Shown piece by piece: positions 11,401 through 21,885 of a DNA stretch of 64,000 nucleotides. A program made the position numbers and the translations under genes. Below the pieces are notes generated by a model that was not told the origin of the DNA, searched no databases, and saw only the letters and a program-made list of their open reading frames with translations. Source of the stretch: Gracilaria gracilis (taxonomy: Eukaryota > Rhodophyta > Florideophyceae > Gracilariales > Gracilariaceae); NCBI GenBank assembly GCA_030374805.1, contig JARGSG010000222.1, forward strand, positions 186,001 through 250,000, written 5' to 3'. The stretch's first letter is position 1. The number at the start of each line of letters is the position of its first letter.

Positions 11401-11546
11401 TATACCGTCTTCATTTTCTTTTCTACAAGTCTTACGAATTGCTTACTGGTAAGTAGGAACGTAGGCCGGGATGATGAGCCATACCTACCAGTTTCTGCGT
11501 CCAGAGTAATGAGTTTTTCTCCAGCCTTGACGAGCATTTTGTTCAA
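8393..11546 (-). pseudogene. Element B reverse transcriptase-RNase H-integrase-chromodomain
   Basis: From 10933 to 8393 a single frame encodes RT through chromodomain, broken only by four stops (near 10256 TGA, 10092 TAG, 9223 TAG, 8760 TAA) and no indel. RT has FRTRYGQFKYLV and the intact box LVYLDDILVYS. RNase H has AVLTQ and ILTDHHPL. Integrase has H..H/CPRCQEAK, then FIFDLP, a second Asp in ISDRDSRF and Glu just after the 9223 stop. The GPY/F motif is KYIGPYPVRKV and the chromodomain VPANRIEKILDHR. The segment 11145-11546 in another frame holds the RT N-terminus (LPRRLRQGRQVEMRIDLKEG). The element died recently enough to keep most catalytic motifs. Confidence 0.88.
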
Positions 11547-11573
11547 TTTCCAATCAATAAGTGGATTTATATC

Positions 11574-11858
11574 TCATAACCATGACTTGCCTAGGATTAC
11601 GTCAAAAGAAATCATATCCACTATGTATGGTTTAATATCGAAACATAGCTGGGCAACTCTTAGAGAAAGTTCATTCGAACTGATGCCCATTGAGACAAGA
11701 GTTCCATCCCACAATTCAGCTTGTAGCTCAGACTTATTTATTTGCAGATTCAATTTTTCTGCAAACTCTTTAGAGAAAACAATCTCTTCACAACCACCAT
11801 CCACTAGGATATTGCATGCGTGTGGTACTTGAGTATCTATTTTTTTAAACACCAACAT
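11574..11858 (-). pseudogene. Element B aspartic protease
   Basis: The 94-codon frame contains CNILVDGGCEEIVFSKEFA, matching the retropepsin active-site region of gypsy elements (usually LVDSGCT), with Gly in place of Ser. It ends DVILGKSWL, the conserved hydrophobic-hydrophobic-Gly motif near the protease C-terminus. It lies between gag and RT as expected. The active-site substitution suggests lost or reduced activity. Confidence 0.7.
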
Positions 11859-12022
11859 AGGTGATCTTTTAGATTTTTTCTTCCGAAACGGGAGAAAAGA
11901 ACATACCGTAATACTTTCTTTTTGGTTTTTGTATTTTATAAATTTTGTTTCTTTTTTGTTAGCTTCGCATTAATTTTCTATATTATGTCGATGCGCTAGC
12001 GGATTATCAGCTAGCGTTTTAT

Positions 12023-12887
12023 TTAGTCTTTTGGATTGTAAGCCCTATTGAACCGATTATTGTAACGGTTCTTGGCAAAACAGCCTCTTTTCTTGCATAT
12101 AAAGCATAATTGGTTATCCCAGCAATGTTTCTTCTCGTCGGGACTTACATAAGGTGCCCTTCTCATATTTAGAGCTCCAATTTGCATAGGAGTGGGCCCA
12201 TGATTGCTACTGGAATTGCTACTTTCTGAACGACAAAACCCCCAAGTATCGCTTCGGAATATAATGTCCAGCTTATCCGCAATTTTCATTGCGTCTTGTA
12301 CATTAGATGGTTCCGCTTTTTCCATCTCTACTCAGGTTCTCGTTTTAAGTCCCTGATTATAGTGAAACAATTGTTCCGCTTGAGTCATAGTAGGATTTGT
12401 AATAACCATCTTGTAAATTCTTGGTTATAGGATCGCACAATACTAAATTTACCCAATTGTTTTAAATCACAAATCTTCTTCTGGCAGTTAACTCTCTGTT
12501 AACTGGTTCGAAATACTGTAGTAACTGGTTTTTAAATTCTTCAAAGGATTTAAGATTGTTTCCTTCTATTGTGACTAGCTCCCACCTTTGTAAGGCGTCA
12601 CCAGTCATATAGCTGACGGCATACTTTATCTTTTGTTCCTCGGTAAGCTCCTTGGTCATACTGATAAATATGTTCTCAAGGCCTTCTATCCAGCTACGAG
12701 CATTTTCCCCAAAGACCTTTTCAGGTTTTCCAACTTTTAGGGCTTGATTGCTTTGGTTGCTATTAATGTAAACAATAAATGCATGATTATCATTTTTCAA
12801 TTGGTTTTGTAACTTCCCAACTTGCTGCTGCAACTCTTGAATAGCTTTCACGCGTTGTTGGAATGAAGCCTGAGGGCGATTTGACAT
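12023..12887 (-). pseudogene. Element B gag
   Basis: The start is ATG at 12887 (MSNRPQASFQQRVKAIQE), beginning with a coiled-coil-like Gln/Leu segment. The segment to 12462 contains WIEGLENIF, YAVSYMTGDALQRWE and FKNQLLQYFEP, the retrotransposon gag capsid signature. A frame change leads to 12023-12325, with PMQIGALN and a zinc knuckle remnant CFICKKRGCFAKNR where His and the last Cys of CCHC are lost. A run of AATTCA hexamers sits directly upstream (12901-12920). Nonfunctional but clearly gag. Confidence 0.85.
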
Positions 12888-12932
12888 TTAAAACAATTAA
12901 ATTCAAATTCAAATTCAAATAGTGTTCTTTAT

Positions 12933-13856
12933 TCAATGTTTGGCTTTAAAGTAATCAATTACTTGACTAATTGTATCAACTGACTCTTTTGGAGTTCGTT
13001 TGACATAAGTAATTGGCTCATCGTTGGGCAACGTGGCCACGCTTGCATACTCACGGTAGGCGCTTACACGAAGCTGATGGTCCTCTGTAAGCAGGTGATG
13101 ACCGTAAGCCAAAGCGTCCTTACACCACAGGTCGCACAAATGGGAAGGTATCTTCAACTTGTCCACGGTTTCCACGACTACCAAGTGGCGAGCGGCGCCA
13201 AAGCCTGATTCGCTCACTAGCGACCGAATATGATTGGCCGAACAGTTATGATCTGTCCACGATACAGTGGGTGACTTGTGACGGTGACAGTCGCGACAGA
13301 GATCACGCGCACGAAGCGTTACAGTGTCACGGGGCAGGTCAATGCGTCCAATCGGCTTACACTCTGCGCATGACTTGTTTACAGTTCGAAGTATCCTGTC
13401 AAGTCGGTTACTTGCAAGGTTACCTGGCAGTAGATGGCGGGTGGTCAGCGGTGCGTAAGTATCCTCGTCAGTCGGCAAGTAACCGGGTTGATTCTTCCAT
13501 AACTTCAGTTGCCTGATTGTAGTGCAACGCCAGAGGCGGAAAGACACCACGAAGACGTCCGAGATCTTCCTCCGTAGGAGGGTAGTCAGCAGACAGAGCC
13601 TTTCTGGCAAGGCACGACTAAGTCGGGTGTAAGTCGAGACCAAGCCGTCACGACGGGCGTAGAGAGTTGAGCAAGGATCGGTGTTGGAACCACGTGTGTG
13701 GGTCAACGGGTCCTCGAGAGGGGTACGAGTCCACGGAAGTGGGAAAAGAGAAAGGGAATCCGCGAGAGCGGGGGATGGAAAGAAGGAAAAGGAAAAAAGG
13801 GCAGAAAGGCTACGGTAAACACCGGGGTTATCCCTGTACATGGTCGAACGCGACAC
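12933..13856 (-). CDS. Unrecognised ORF with CxxC...CxxCH (HNH-like) region
   Basis: 307 codons, ending 46 bp upstream of element B gag and on the same strand. The first ~70 residues are low complexity and overlap what I take for LTR DNA of element C, so the true start is uncertain; there is no internal Met after residue 6. Residues 163-191 read KSCAECK...LCRDCHRHK: CxxC, 20 residues, then CxxCH. The LCxxCHxxK pattern is typical of the end of HNH nuclease motifs and other treble-clef fingers, but the central DH of HNH enzymes is not evident. It could be a host gene remnant, a retroelement accessory ORF, or a chance long frame in GC-rich DNA. No function assigned. Confidence 0.35.
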   Translation of the reverse strand: MSRSTMYRDNPGVYRSLSALFSFSFFPSPALADSLSLFPLPWTRTPLEDPLTHTRGSNTDPCSTLYARRDGLVSTYTRLSRALPERLCLLTTLLRRKISDVFVVSFRLWRCTTIRQLKLWKNQPGYLPTDEDTYAPLTTRHLLPGNLASNRLDRILRTVNKSCAECKPIGRIDLPRDTVTLRARDLCRDCHRHKSPTVSWTDHNCSANHIRSLVSESGFGAARHLVVVETVDKLKIPSHLCDLWCKDALAYGHHLLTEDHQLRVSAYREYASVATLPNDEPITYVKRTPKESVDTISQVIDYFKAKH

Positions 13857-14290
13857 AAGCGGAAAACACTCCCACGAATGGGTCCTGTTAGGTGACGCAG
13901 GGAGGATACACTACCCGTAGGCAACGTAGCCTCTCTCCTAAAAGGAGTCGATGACCACCGAAGGCGAAGAAGTATAGAGCTAAGCCTTATTGTCCGAACT
14001 TTACTATGCATGGCGGCGAGGTCGCCGCCATGCTAAGTAGCGAGCTCGCGCCAACAAGTAATTAAATAAACTAACTAAATAAGGCCCACCCACGCATAGT
14101 GGTAATTACCCACGCGCCGGGACGCCCGTTCGACGTGTACGTCGCCATCCTTCTGGCTCAACCGTGTCCCACGTGTCCTTCCCACTACAGTGGCTGTTAC
14201 TATTCATTTACTTCTATTGGGAGCACCCGTCTGACATGTCGGAATATGACTAAGTAGTCAGAAACCTCCATCAGAGAGCGTTGCACTACA
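13600..14290 (-). repeat. Element C 3' LTR (outer end uncertain) with hairpin
   Basis: The LTR begins on the minus strand with TGTAGTGCAACG at 14290, directly after the polypurine tract. About 260 bp inside lies a near-perfect hairpin (14008-14033, 12-nt arms GCATGGCGGCGA). A similar GGCGGC hairpin sits in the region assigned to the element F 5' LTR (52188-52209). The outer end is not defined; 13600 is a guess based on the change to purine-rich DNA. Confidence 0.45.
14008..14033. promoter_or_regulatory. Palindromic hairpin in element C LTR
   Basis: Twelve-base inverted arms GCATGGCGGCGA / TCGCCGCCATGC around a GG centre. A related hairpin occurs in the F LTR. A stable stem of this kind in an LTR could act at the RNA level (R region structure, packaging or poly(A) control) or as a palindromic protein site. 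Function inferred only. Confidence 0.5.
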
Positions 14291-14292
14291 TA

Positions 14293-14303
14293 TCCCCCTC
14301 CTT
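14293..14303 (-). promoter_or_regulatory. Polypurine tract of element C
   Basis: On the minus strand TAAGGAGGGGGATA directly precedes the LTR start TGTAG. It lies on the far side of the antisense ORF from pol. This places the antisense ORF inside the element, between pol and the 3' LTR. Confidence 0.6.
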
Positions 14304-14346
14304 AGGCAGAAGTATCACCTCACAGAAGGAAACGACAGCGGCAACC

Positions 14347-16179
14347 ATGGAGGATAAAAGTACGCCCTCTCCCGGCTCGCTGGCAACTCTTCGTTCTCCA
14401 CCAACGCACACCCCTGCAATCGCAGTTACCATTGCTCCAGCATCTCTTCCCGACACCTCGGTCACCAACTACCACGCCCCTCCCACCCCTGCCATCGACC
14501 TCACCATGAGTGGCTCTCAGCAACCCCATACAGGGGGTTTCACCGGTTTCCGTTCCGTGCCCTTACTGCAAGGCGGGCAACAGGCTGGTGCGAACCAGGG
14601 ACAACCGTCCGGGACGGTGGCGATCCCTTCCCAAATTGGGGCGTCACACGGCTCCGGGGCGGGTGGCAATTGGCCATCTTACGACTCCCTCGCTGGGCGC
14701 AACCCGAACAATCGGCAACAGGCTATGCGCCTCCGGCTTGCGCCATGGTTCCACCCGATCTCGGTGTTCGATGACGAGCTGATTTGTCAGTACGTCGACG
14801 GCAATGAGCGCTTTCCCGGGGACCTGTCAGCTATCGTCACCACTTCGTAGGATTGGCGCCGGCGCGTTGCCATACCTGCACACCAGTTTCTCCGCTACGA
14901 GGGCGAGTCTGTAGCTCAGGCTCATGCCACGCTGGTGCGGATTGGACACCAACGGCAGAGCCGGGCTCCGTTCGAGTTCCTCATCCCGCAAGAGATGAGT
15001 TTCGACGTCGAGTAGTACCGCACCCGCAGGGAGATGAGCTATTGCGACCGGCTGTCGCCGTTGGAGACCTTCGCTTGTGGAGGATTTCCGGTTTTCCAGC
15101 AGGAAGCCTTGTGCTGGCAAAGACCGATCATTCGGGCCGAATTCCGCTTTCTCGCGCGTCGTTACCGGTCCCCCGTTCTTCAGGAATTCATCCGCTTCGA
15201 GCGTCACTGCCGTTCCCGGTTCGAGTACTTCGTTCCATATCAAATCGTGGAGATGGAGCGTATTGCTCCCGCTCACCGACGAGGTCGGTACGTCCCTCTG
15301 CCAGCCTGGTGGGCTCAGATCGAGGCATGCCGGGGGTGCTAAATAGAGCTGCCCCCGGTGTTCACCTATTTAGGGTCATACCTCCTGACGGATCCGCGTA
15401 GCGGGTTTTGATCGGTTGTAGTCACCGAGTGGGCCGTCCGTACTGCGACGTACATCCTCAGCGGTTCTTACGACCAGTACAGACTGTGGTTCTTTCCTCC
15501 GCGCGTGCAGGCCGGGATCCGTCAACTCGACACGACCATCCTCATTGGGGGCCAGGCTAACGCCGAAGTAGTCCTCGAGTTGCTCGACTATATCGACAGT
15601 ATTGACTAGAAAGCGGTCCCGATCGGGCAGAGTGGCCGATCCACTGGTGGCGGTGGACATGGCCTAGGTCTGGGGCGCAATACCGCCTTGGCAGGGGATT
15701 TCGTGTACTTCGATCCGTGGGAACAACGGGAGATTTCCGCTGATGAAGCGGCCAAACTCCGGAATGCTCCGAGGGAAATCGCAGACCGCCATCCGATTGG
15801 GTTCGTCGACTCGGACGATTATTATTGCTCTAGCGAAGAAAATGAACCCACGTTAGACAACGCATCCGACGCGGCGGGCGGTGATGACGACGCGATGGTT
15901 GTAGGCACTCTTCCGGAGAATGAGGAACCTGTTCCACAGTAGTTGGAGCCCTATAGTGCGGCGTCGGCGTCAGCTTCGGCTGTTCCGACTTCCATGGCGG
16001 CTGCCGGGAATACTCCCCAGACGGGCGGGAATCCCGGTGCCGTCATCGCGCAGTTCCTCCGAGAGGTAGGGCTCGGCGCCGACACGGCGACCGGTGACTT
16101 ATCCCCAATGCGGGAAGCCTCGGCGCAACGCCTCGGCAATTGCCAGCCTCCGAACGAGGGGTGTGGCCATAACCAGTAA
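14347..16179 (+). pseudogene. Antisense accessory ORF of element C (unknown protein, ~610 codons)
   Basis: One plus-strand frame stays readable from ATG 14347 to a TAA at 16177, broken only by stops (14848, 15013, 15340, 15409, 15607, 15940) and no evident frameshift. Layout: Ser/Pro/Thr-rich N-terminus (~110 aa), a Gly/Gln/Asn-rich stretch, an aromatic- and Arg-rich globular middle (~300 aa), an acidic stretch (DDYYCSSEENEPTLDN) and an Ala-rich tail. The middle shares ordered motifs with the ORF at 62754-63797: MRL...W..P...FD, VAIP.H(F/Y)L or similar, E(M/I)SY..RL and PY.QI. It starts 44 bp after the PPT and ends 367 bp from the pol stop, tail-to-tail. Antisense ORFs downstream of pol are known in some plant gypsy elements such as Grande. 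Product and function unknown; it is not gag, env or an integrase that I recognise. Confidence 0.6.
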
Positions 16180-16545
16180 ACTGGGTCCGAATAGTAGCAA
16201 TAAAAACCACCCGCTTGTGGGTCCCTTCCGTCTATGACGTGTTCTTGTAGTCACCGGTAGTGAAACGGCTGCTTCACGCGGTGCGCACGGAAATGCACAC
16301 CCATTCGACAGCGAAAACCGTGCTTGCCACGTAATGACCAGCAAGCTGGGTGAAAAACCCCTCGGGTATGTTCGCGAAACACTATGCACGACCATGGTCG
16401 GAGTACCAGCCCATGAGCGGCGATTTCTTTCCGTCCATGACGTGTATTCCTCATCTTCAACTCTTCTCGTTTCCACGGTTCTCTTTCATCCCACTTGGGC
16501 ACTTCCCAGCGTAGCTGGTGGGGCTGTTCCCGTTAGACGGTGATA
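16180..16545. other. Spacer between antisense ORF and pol of element C
   Basis: A 366-bp region where the two converging ORFs end. It contains two short similar segments, CCGTCTATGACGTGTTCT and CCGTCCATGACGTGTATTC, about 200 bp apart. No coding frame is convincing. Both transcripts should terminate here or overlap. Confidence 0.35.
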
Positions 16546-18861
16546 CTAAACCACCTTTGAACGTGGGAGATGCTCGATCGGCTCGGCGGTGTCCTGAGCC
16601 GTATCATACCCGTACCAACAGACGTGGTAGCGTAGTACACCCTCCTGATTCCAGTAATGCCCGAAAATTAGGTCGACGATGTACTCTTGTAAGTACACCT
16701 GCCGGCCTTGCCGAGTCGTCGTCACGGCTGTGCGCTCATCGCCCTGCGAAGGGGAATTTCCCAGATCGGATATCGATACGCTCGTCACGGTTGACCGAGT
16801 GGTTCTCCGTGGAGGTGGGTGTTCTGGTGTGCATACCGGTGAGCGTACCGCAAGTCTGCGTGCTTCGGGGCGGACCGAAAGTCTGCGTAATTCAGCCCGT
16901 ACCGACGGAGGTTCTGACGAGATCGTTGCGGCTTTCCCGCGTTGCGCTGCGAGTGATGCAGCGCCACGCGCGCCCTCCATGCTTGCACGTGACTTCACCG
17001 AACTGTGGCCGTGGGGCGCCGTGGGGCGATCCGCTTCCCTGAACAGGGTGTCCTTTCCGGCGCGTGCCAAGTGGCGCTGCCGTGGCGGTCCGTTCTCAAC
17101 GGTTACTTCCGGTGACTCTGGGCTCCTGGTGGGACTTCGAGCAGTGCTGGGTGCAGCGCGAGCCGCACCCATTACTTGGAGAATTTCCGCCTCAACTGGC
17201 GTGTCCTCGCCGTCCATGAAGCGAACTTCATTTCGGGTGACCAGTTTCCGTCTGGCGACGATACCAGGGTCTACCGAGACACTCGAAACTTCCGCAGCCG
17301 TGCGTGGCTTTGCGTTGTCGTTCTCCCTTTATACTGGGGTTGCCATCCTGCGTCCAGCGATGGGTTTCAGCGCCACTTCCGCCGTTGCGGTGGGCGCGTG
17401 CGACCGATGGTTTGGAGCCGTCCCCGGTGGGGTTGGTTCCTTACAGCCCAGCTGAGCTGGTACCAGTACACGATCACGGCTCGCCTTGGGCAAGGGTATG
17501 GTTGTTCTGTTCGCTTCAGCGTGTAGCTCCTCCGCCTGCAGCGGCGTGTCTGACGAGATTTTCGGTGTGGCAGCAGCCTGCCGTGTACCACGGATGTCTT
17601 CTTTCCGTTGCGATGGCACATTACCTTTAGCAGAAGTGACCTCCTCCCCCTCCTTAGGCGCAGCGGCGGGAGATGGAGTAGAGCGTTCCGCTACGCGGGT
17701 AGAGTCCCCGCGAGCGGGGTGAACAGAGGAATGGCCATTCTGGCCAACAATATTTTCCGATATCACCGGTGTATCCGATTCCATCGGTAGGTCTGACAGT
17801 CCCCGGTTCGGGTGTGGTAGAATCAGCGAGCGATTCAGCACGATTGTTTTGAAGGTTGTCGATTCCGTAGACAAGGGGTTGGCAGGTGCCAGCCCGACCT
17901 TAGACGAGGGTGGTGGGGCAAGAACCAGGCGATCGCGGGAGATCCGCTCATGCGCGTCCTTGATTTCCAGCACCACTGCGTCCTCCGCGACGGAAATTAC
18001 CTTGAATGGTCCATCCGTTACAGGTGAGAGCTTATGGCGTTTCTTCTTATCAGGGTTATAGTGTTTCTTCCGTACGAAGACGTACGTACTCGCCTTAACT
18101 GGCGGTGTGTTACTTCCTCGCAGGCGAGCATCGAAATCACGCTGGTAAGCAGCTTGAGCCCTCGCCATGGATTGGCGAGTGGCGGGTACCAATTTGGATG
18201 GCCATTGCTTCCATTTTTGGCGGTAGTCACCCACAGAGGGGAAATTACCCAGCGTAGGCTGTGCTTCCAACGCCACCGGCGGGGGGGTACGGGAGGGTAC
18301 TAACTAGAACGGTGAAACACTGGGAATTCTATGTATCTGCGTGTTGTACGCGAGCAACAGCGCGTCAGTGTACAGGTCCCATGTTTTTGGGTGATCGGCC
18401 ACGTAAGAACGAGGAGATGATAGCATCGTCCGGTTGAACCGTTTGAATTGCCCATTACACTGGGGATGGTAAGTTGTAGTGAACAGGTTCTTTACATCCA
18501 GGATGCGACATACATCGTGGAAAAACCGCGATGCGAACTGTTTCCCGTTATCAGAGAGTACCTGAACCAGCGGACCGTTGACGAAAACACAGTGCTTCAC
18601 GAAGGCCTGGGCTACCGTGAAAGCGGTGATCCTCTTCAGAGAGAGAGTCCGAACCAGTTTCGAGAAACGATCCGTTATTACGAGCAAAAACTTGTGACCT
18701 GTCCAGGTCTTCAGGAGCGGTCCGAGTATATCGATTGCGAGAAACTCGAGAGGCGCCCTTGCGGGGAATAATCTCATCTTCTTTGAGTTCTTCCGGAGTT
18801 TAACCCGGTTTTTCGGGCATTTAGTGCAGAGCTGCACCGTGTCGTACCACTCGACCGCCAT
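16546..18861 (-). pseudogene. Element C integrase, GPY/F module and chromodomain
   Basis: Integrase core at 18304-18861: zinc remnant CTKCPKNRVKL, first Asp in FLAIDILGPL, second Asp in LSDNGKQFASRFF. The third catalytic position reads NGQFKRFNRT, with Lys where F has Glu (GQVERF), so catalysis is lost. A TAG near 18304 interrupts SPF*LVPSR, where F has SPFELV. The following 315-codon frame (17329-18276) holds the integrase C-terminus and GPY/F module (VTDGPFKVISVAEDAV) and a long disordered Ser/Pro linker. The last frame (16546-17217) ends in a chromodomain (YIVDLIFGHYWN, YHVCWYGYD). A frameshift near 17250-17330 joins the last two. Confidence 0.85.
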
Positions 18862-18960
18862 GGCGGGCTAGTAAAAGTCCCTTCGCAGGGCTAAGTATAA
18901 CTTCCGTCTACTTGCGTAACCACTCAACCTCGCGTAATGCGACAGTTGGAGTACCCGCGC

Positions 18961-20430
18961 CTACATCGTGTGAGGCACCACAACTTGTGGGTTAGACTCG
19001 ACCGTTCTAACGAGATAGCCGACGTCATTAACCTCAAATGGGAGGGTTTCACCTCCGTTTAAACGGGCACGAATGCGCACGCAGAACGGGTCGCCGTGTT
19101 TTTCTCGGATCATTCTATCCGGCGTTACCAGGACAAAATTCCCCGGTAGGGGCCTGTCAGCCCCATTCTCGTTTGCCACGAGTAGTTCGTCCAATTCATC
19201 GTCGAAGTCCCAATCTTCTGGCCAAATGTCGAGTTCACCTTCCGGATCTTCCGTGTCCACCTCGTCAGCGACCAAACAAGAGATCTCATCGTCCCCCGAG
19301 GGGAGGGCTTCTCCATTCGTGGGTAATCCCGACAGTGCGTCGGCTTGCGTGTTCAGCGCTCCCTTCTTATACCCGACTTGAAAGTCGAATTCCGTTAGGC
19401 GGTTTCTCCATCGCATGAGGCGTCCCGACGGGTCGGAGATGTTCATTAACCACCTCAGCGAAAAATGATCCGTGTACACGGTGAAGTGCACACCCATAAA
19501 AGAGGGGCGAAGAGTTGCCAGAGCCCACACAACGGCGAGGCACTCTTTCTTCGAAACGGAGTAATTCCGTTCATAAACGTTGAGCGAACGCGACCAGTAA
19601 CCAATGGGCTTTCCTTGCTCTTCGGGGGTGGTTTGGAAAAGAGCACAACCCACTTGATAGTCGCTCGAATGCGTGTGCACGGAGTACGGTAGTCCGGGTT
19701 TTGGCAACGATAGAATCGGAGCAGATGTGACAGCCTCCTTCAAGGAGTTAAACGCCTCTGTTTTGACAGGCGTGAAGGGTACCAGGTTCGGTAGCTGGCC
19801 TTTTTGCAGTAGTGCGTTGACGGGTGCCATAATATCTGAGAAATTCGGGACGAACCGTCGGTAGACGTTGACCAATTCCAAGAAGGACCGCAAATTCCGT
19901 TTGGGCTCGCGGTTCCTTCGCCTTCGCAAGGGACTTGACTCGAGCTTCTTTGATCAAAAACCGTCCTGGACGGATAAAATGGCCAAGGTACTTCACGGTG
20001 TCTGTGAAGAATTCACACTTCTTCAGCTTGAGGGAAATTCCTGCCTCACGAAGTGTGGTCATTACCTCTCTTACGTGGGTGAGATGATCTTCCAGACTAC
20101 TGGAGAAGACAATTACGACATCTAGGTAAACTAGACACGTCCGCCACTTAAAGCGGTTCAACAAGATGTCGATAGAACGCTGAAATGTAGCGGGGGCGTT
20201 GGTGAGACCAAATGGCTTACGCTTGAAGCGGAAAGATCCAGAGTGGCATACAAACGCGGTCTTATCGTGGTCATCCTCCCTGCGCGGACTTGCCAATATC
20301 CCCAATTGGCGTCCAATGCAGTCAATACGGTTGCGTTTCCGAGCGAATCGATGCACTCGTCCATGCGAGTGATTGGGTACGTGTCCCTGATCGTCACGGA
20401 ATTGAGCCGGCGGTAGTCTACACAGAACAT
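18961..20430 (-). pseudogene. Element C reverse transcriptase and RNase H
   Basis: RT begins with FCVDYRRLNSVTIRDTYPI and DECIDSLGNA (20158-20430). A frameshift near 20285 moves to the frame with DKTAFVCHSGSFRF, FGLTNAPATFQRSIDIL and the active-site box LVYLDVVIVFS. The second Asp of YLDD is Val, so polymerase activity is abolished. A second frameshift near 19910 restores the original frame (LRSFLELVNVYRRFVPNF). RNase H follows: HTHSSDYQVGCALF (first Asp replaced), LNVYERNYSVSKKECLA, VYTDHFSLRWL and TQADALSGL. The two opposite frameshifts flank about 375 bp of RT. Confidence 0.88.
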
Positions 20431-21885
20431 TCAGGTTCCGTCGGCCTTGATGGACAGTACTACTGGAGACGCCCAGGGTGACTGAACGGGCTCAATCACA
20501 CCTGCGCGGAGCATCTTGTCTACTTGGAACTGCTCCTCTTCCCGAGCCTTCGGTCCTGCCCTGTAAGGGGGTTGCGAAACGGGTCGCGCGTCCGGTAGCA
20601 TATCAATCCGGTGTTCCGTTGTATTTATCTCACCAAGAGATCCATCCCACATTGGGGTAAATTCCCGTAACCTGTCTCTCAGACGTTCACAGTGTGATTC
20701 CGGCACGTGGCCGAGATTGAGCTCTTCAAAAGCCTTCACGGGATCAATCCGGTCATATCTCGTTGGGCCATGTTCCGTATCGGGTACAGGCGCAGGCGCG
20801 GTTTCCGAGTCACTCGGCAATTTATGCGTTGAAACAAGAGTTGTGAGGGGAGTATCCTCCCCCTCCTTCGACGGAACGCCGAGGTGTCCCGAATTGTCGC
20901 CCGTTTTTGAGGAAACCAAACCGAGGACATCGGCAGCCGTCATTCGGTTAGGGAGCATCGCGATTGGGTGCGGTGTGACCGATCCAATTACTTGGTTCTT
21001 CACCAGATACTGGCGGTTGTTGCCAAGATTGGCAACAAGTATCCGGAAAAAAGCATTCGGTGACACCTGTGCCACAACGTTCGCCACTGCGAGGTGATAC
21101 TTCTAGTACAACGAGGAAATGGGTTGAATAACCCGAGAGCCGTTTTGACGGGAATGGACCTGCACCATTACTTGGGATTCTGGTGGAATACATACCGACG
21201 CTGCAACGCGCAGTTTTGTGGAACCGCGAGTCGCCGGTGGTGGTTCCTGCGCAGCAGGTAGTGGAACTTGCTTCCTCGATTCACGCTGCAGCGGACGACG
21301 AACTATCGGGTCCGACGAACCGTCTTCAAATTCCACACGCCTGAGGCGGCGTCTGATTGCGTCGAAGATTCTGTCGCAGTAATCACATGCCAAAATAACT
21401 GGAGCAGCAAATGACCGACATACCACAAAGTCGAGCTTCACCACGGAGGTCCCCAAACGCACGACTAAGTCGATTGTTCCCACCGTTGTCAACGGGTTGT
21501 TATTCGCGTCGGCGACTTCGGGCGTCGCTTCAAGGCGAATACGTGTCCGCACCAGCGGTGGCAGGAGGGACTCCACTATTAAGTTCGGCCCTGCACCGGT
21601 GTCTAATACAGTGAGAATGCACACCATAAACTGGGTAGTGAGGCCAAGGTCGGCGTAAACTTTATAGTTACGCTTGGCCATCAGGAGGAATCTATCCGGG
21701 AACCGGTTTTTCTTTACCCGTATCCACGGTCGACGGAGAACACCCAAGTGTTCCGAGTCCGCGTCAGTGGTGTCTTTCCTCGAAAGGATCTTCACCGGGG
21801 AGCGATGCGGCGTCGCCTCGGACGTCGGCAGCCTCTGCTCTGAGGACGTCTCTCCCGAATGGGAGACTCCCTCGTTTAGTTTCCC
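20431..21885 (-). pseudogene. Element C protease and linker, reached by -1 frameshift from gag
   Basis: The frame is open from the slippery site at 21885 to 21103, then after one stop from 21087 to 20431. The retropepsin active site LDTGAGPNLIVE is intact, followed by PLTTVGTIDLVVRLG (flap region) and VILACDYCDRIFDAI, and a conserved VAASVCIPPESQVMV block before the linker to RT (GHVPESHCERLRDRLREF). It is one frame back from gag (-1), which fits translation as Gag-Pro-Pol through the GGGAAAC signal rather than a separate start. The best-preserved protease in the window. Confidence 0.82.

Larger units (their letters stand above)
7461..12887 (-). mobile_element. Ty3/gypsy chromodomain retrotransposon B, AT-rich lineage, no visible 5' LTR
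   Basis: Minus-strand element with gag (12023-12887), protease (11574-11858), RT, RNase H and integrase (8760-11546), chromodomain (8393-8707), an extra ORF (7957-8468), PPT (7880-7893) and 3' LTR (7461-7878). Base composition is far more AT-rich than in A, C or F. The RT and RNase H wording (LVYLDDILVYSKT, ADALSRKHKEKEK) belongs to a different gypsy branch. No copy of the 3' LTR is found above the gag start, where an unrelated ORF begins 46 bp away, so the 5' LTR is missing or replaced. Decay is mostly point stops. Confidence 0.88.

Noticed and set aside
14347-16179. Reassigned stop codon (TAG as sense) in the antisense ORF
   Set aside because: The internal stops are a mixture of TAG, TAA and TGA. 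Element F and B frames also contain all three, so ordinary nonsense decay explains them.
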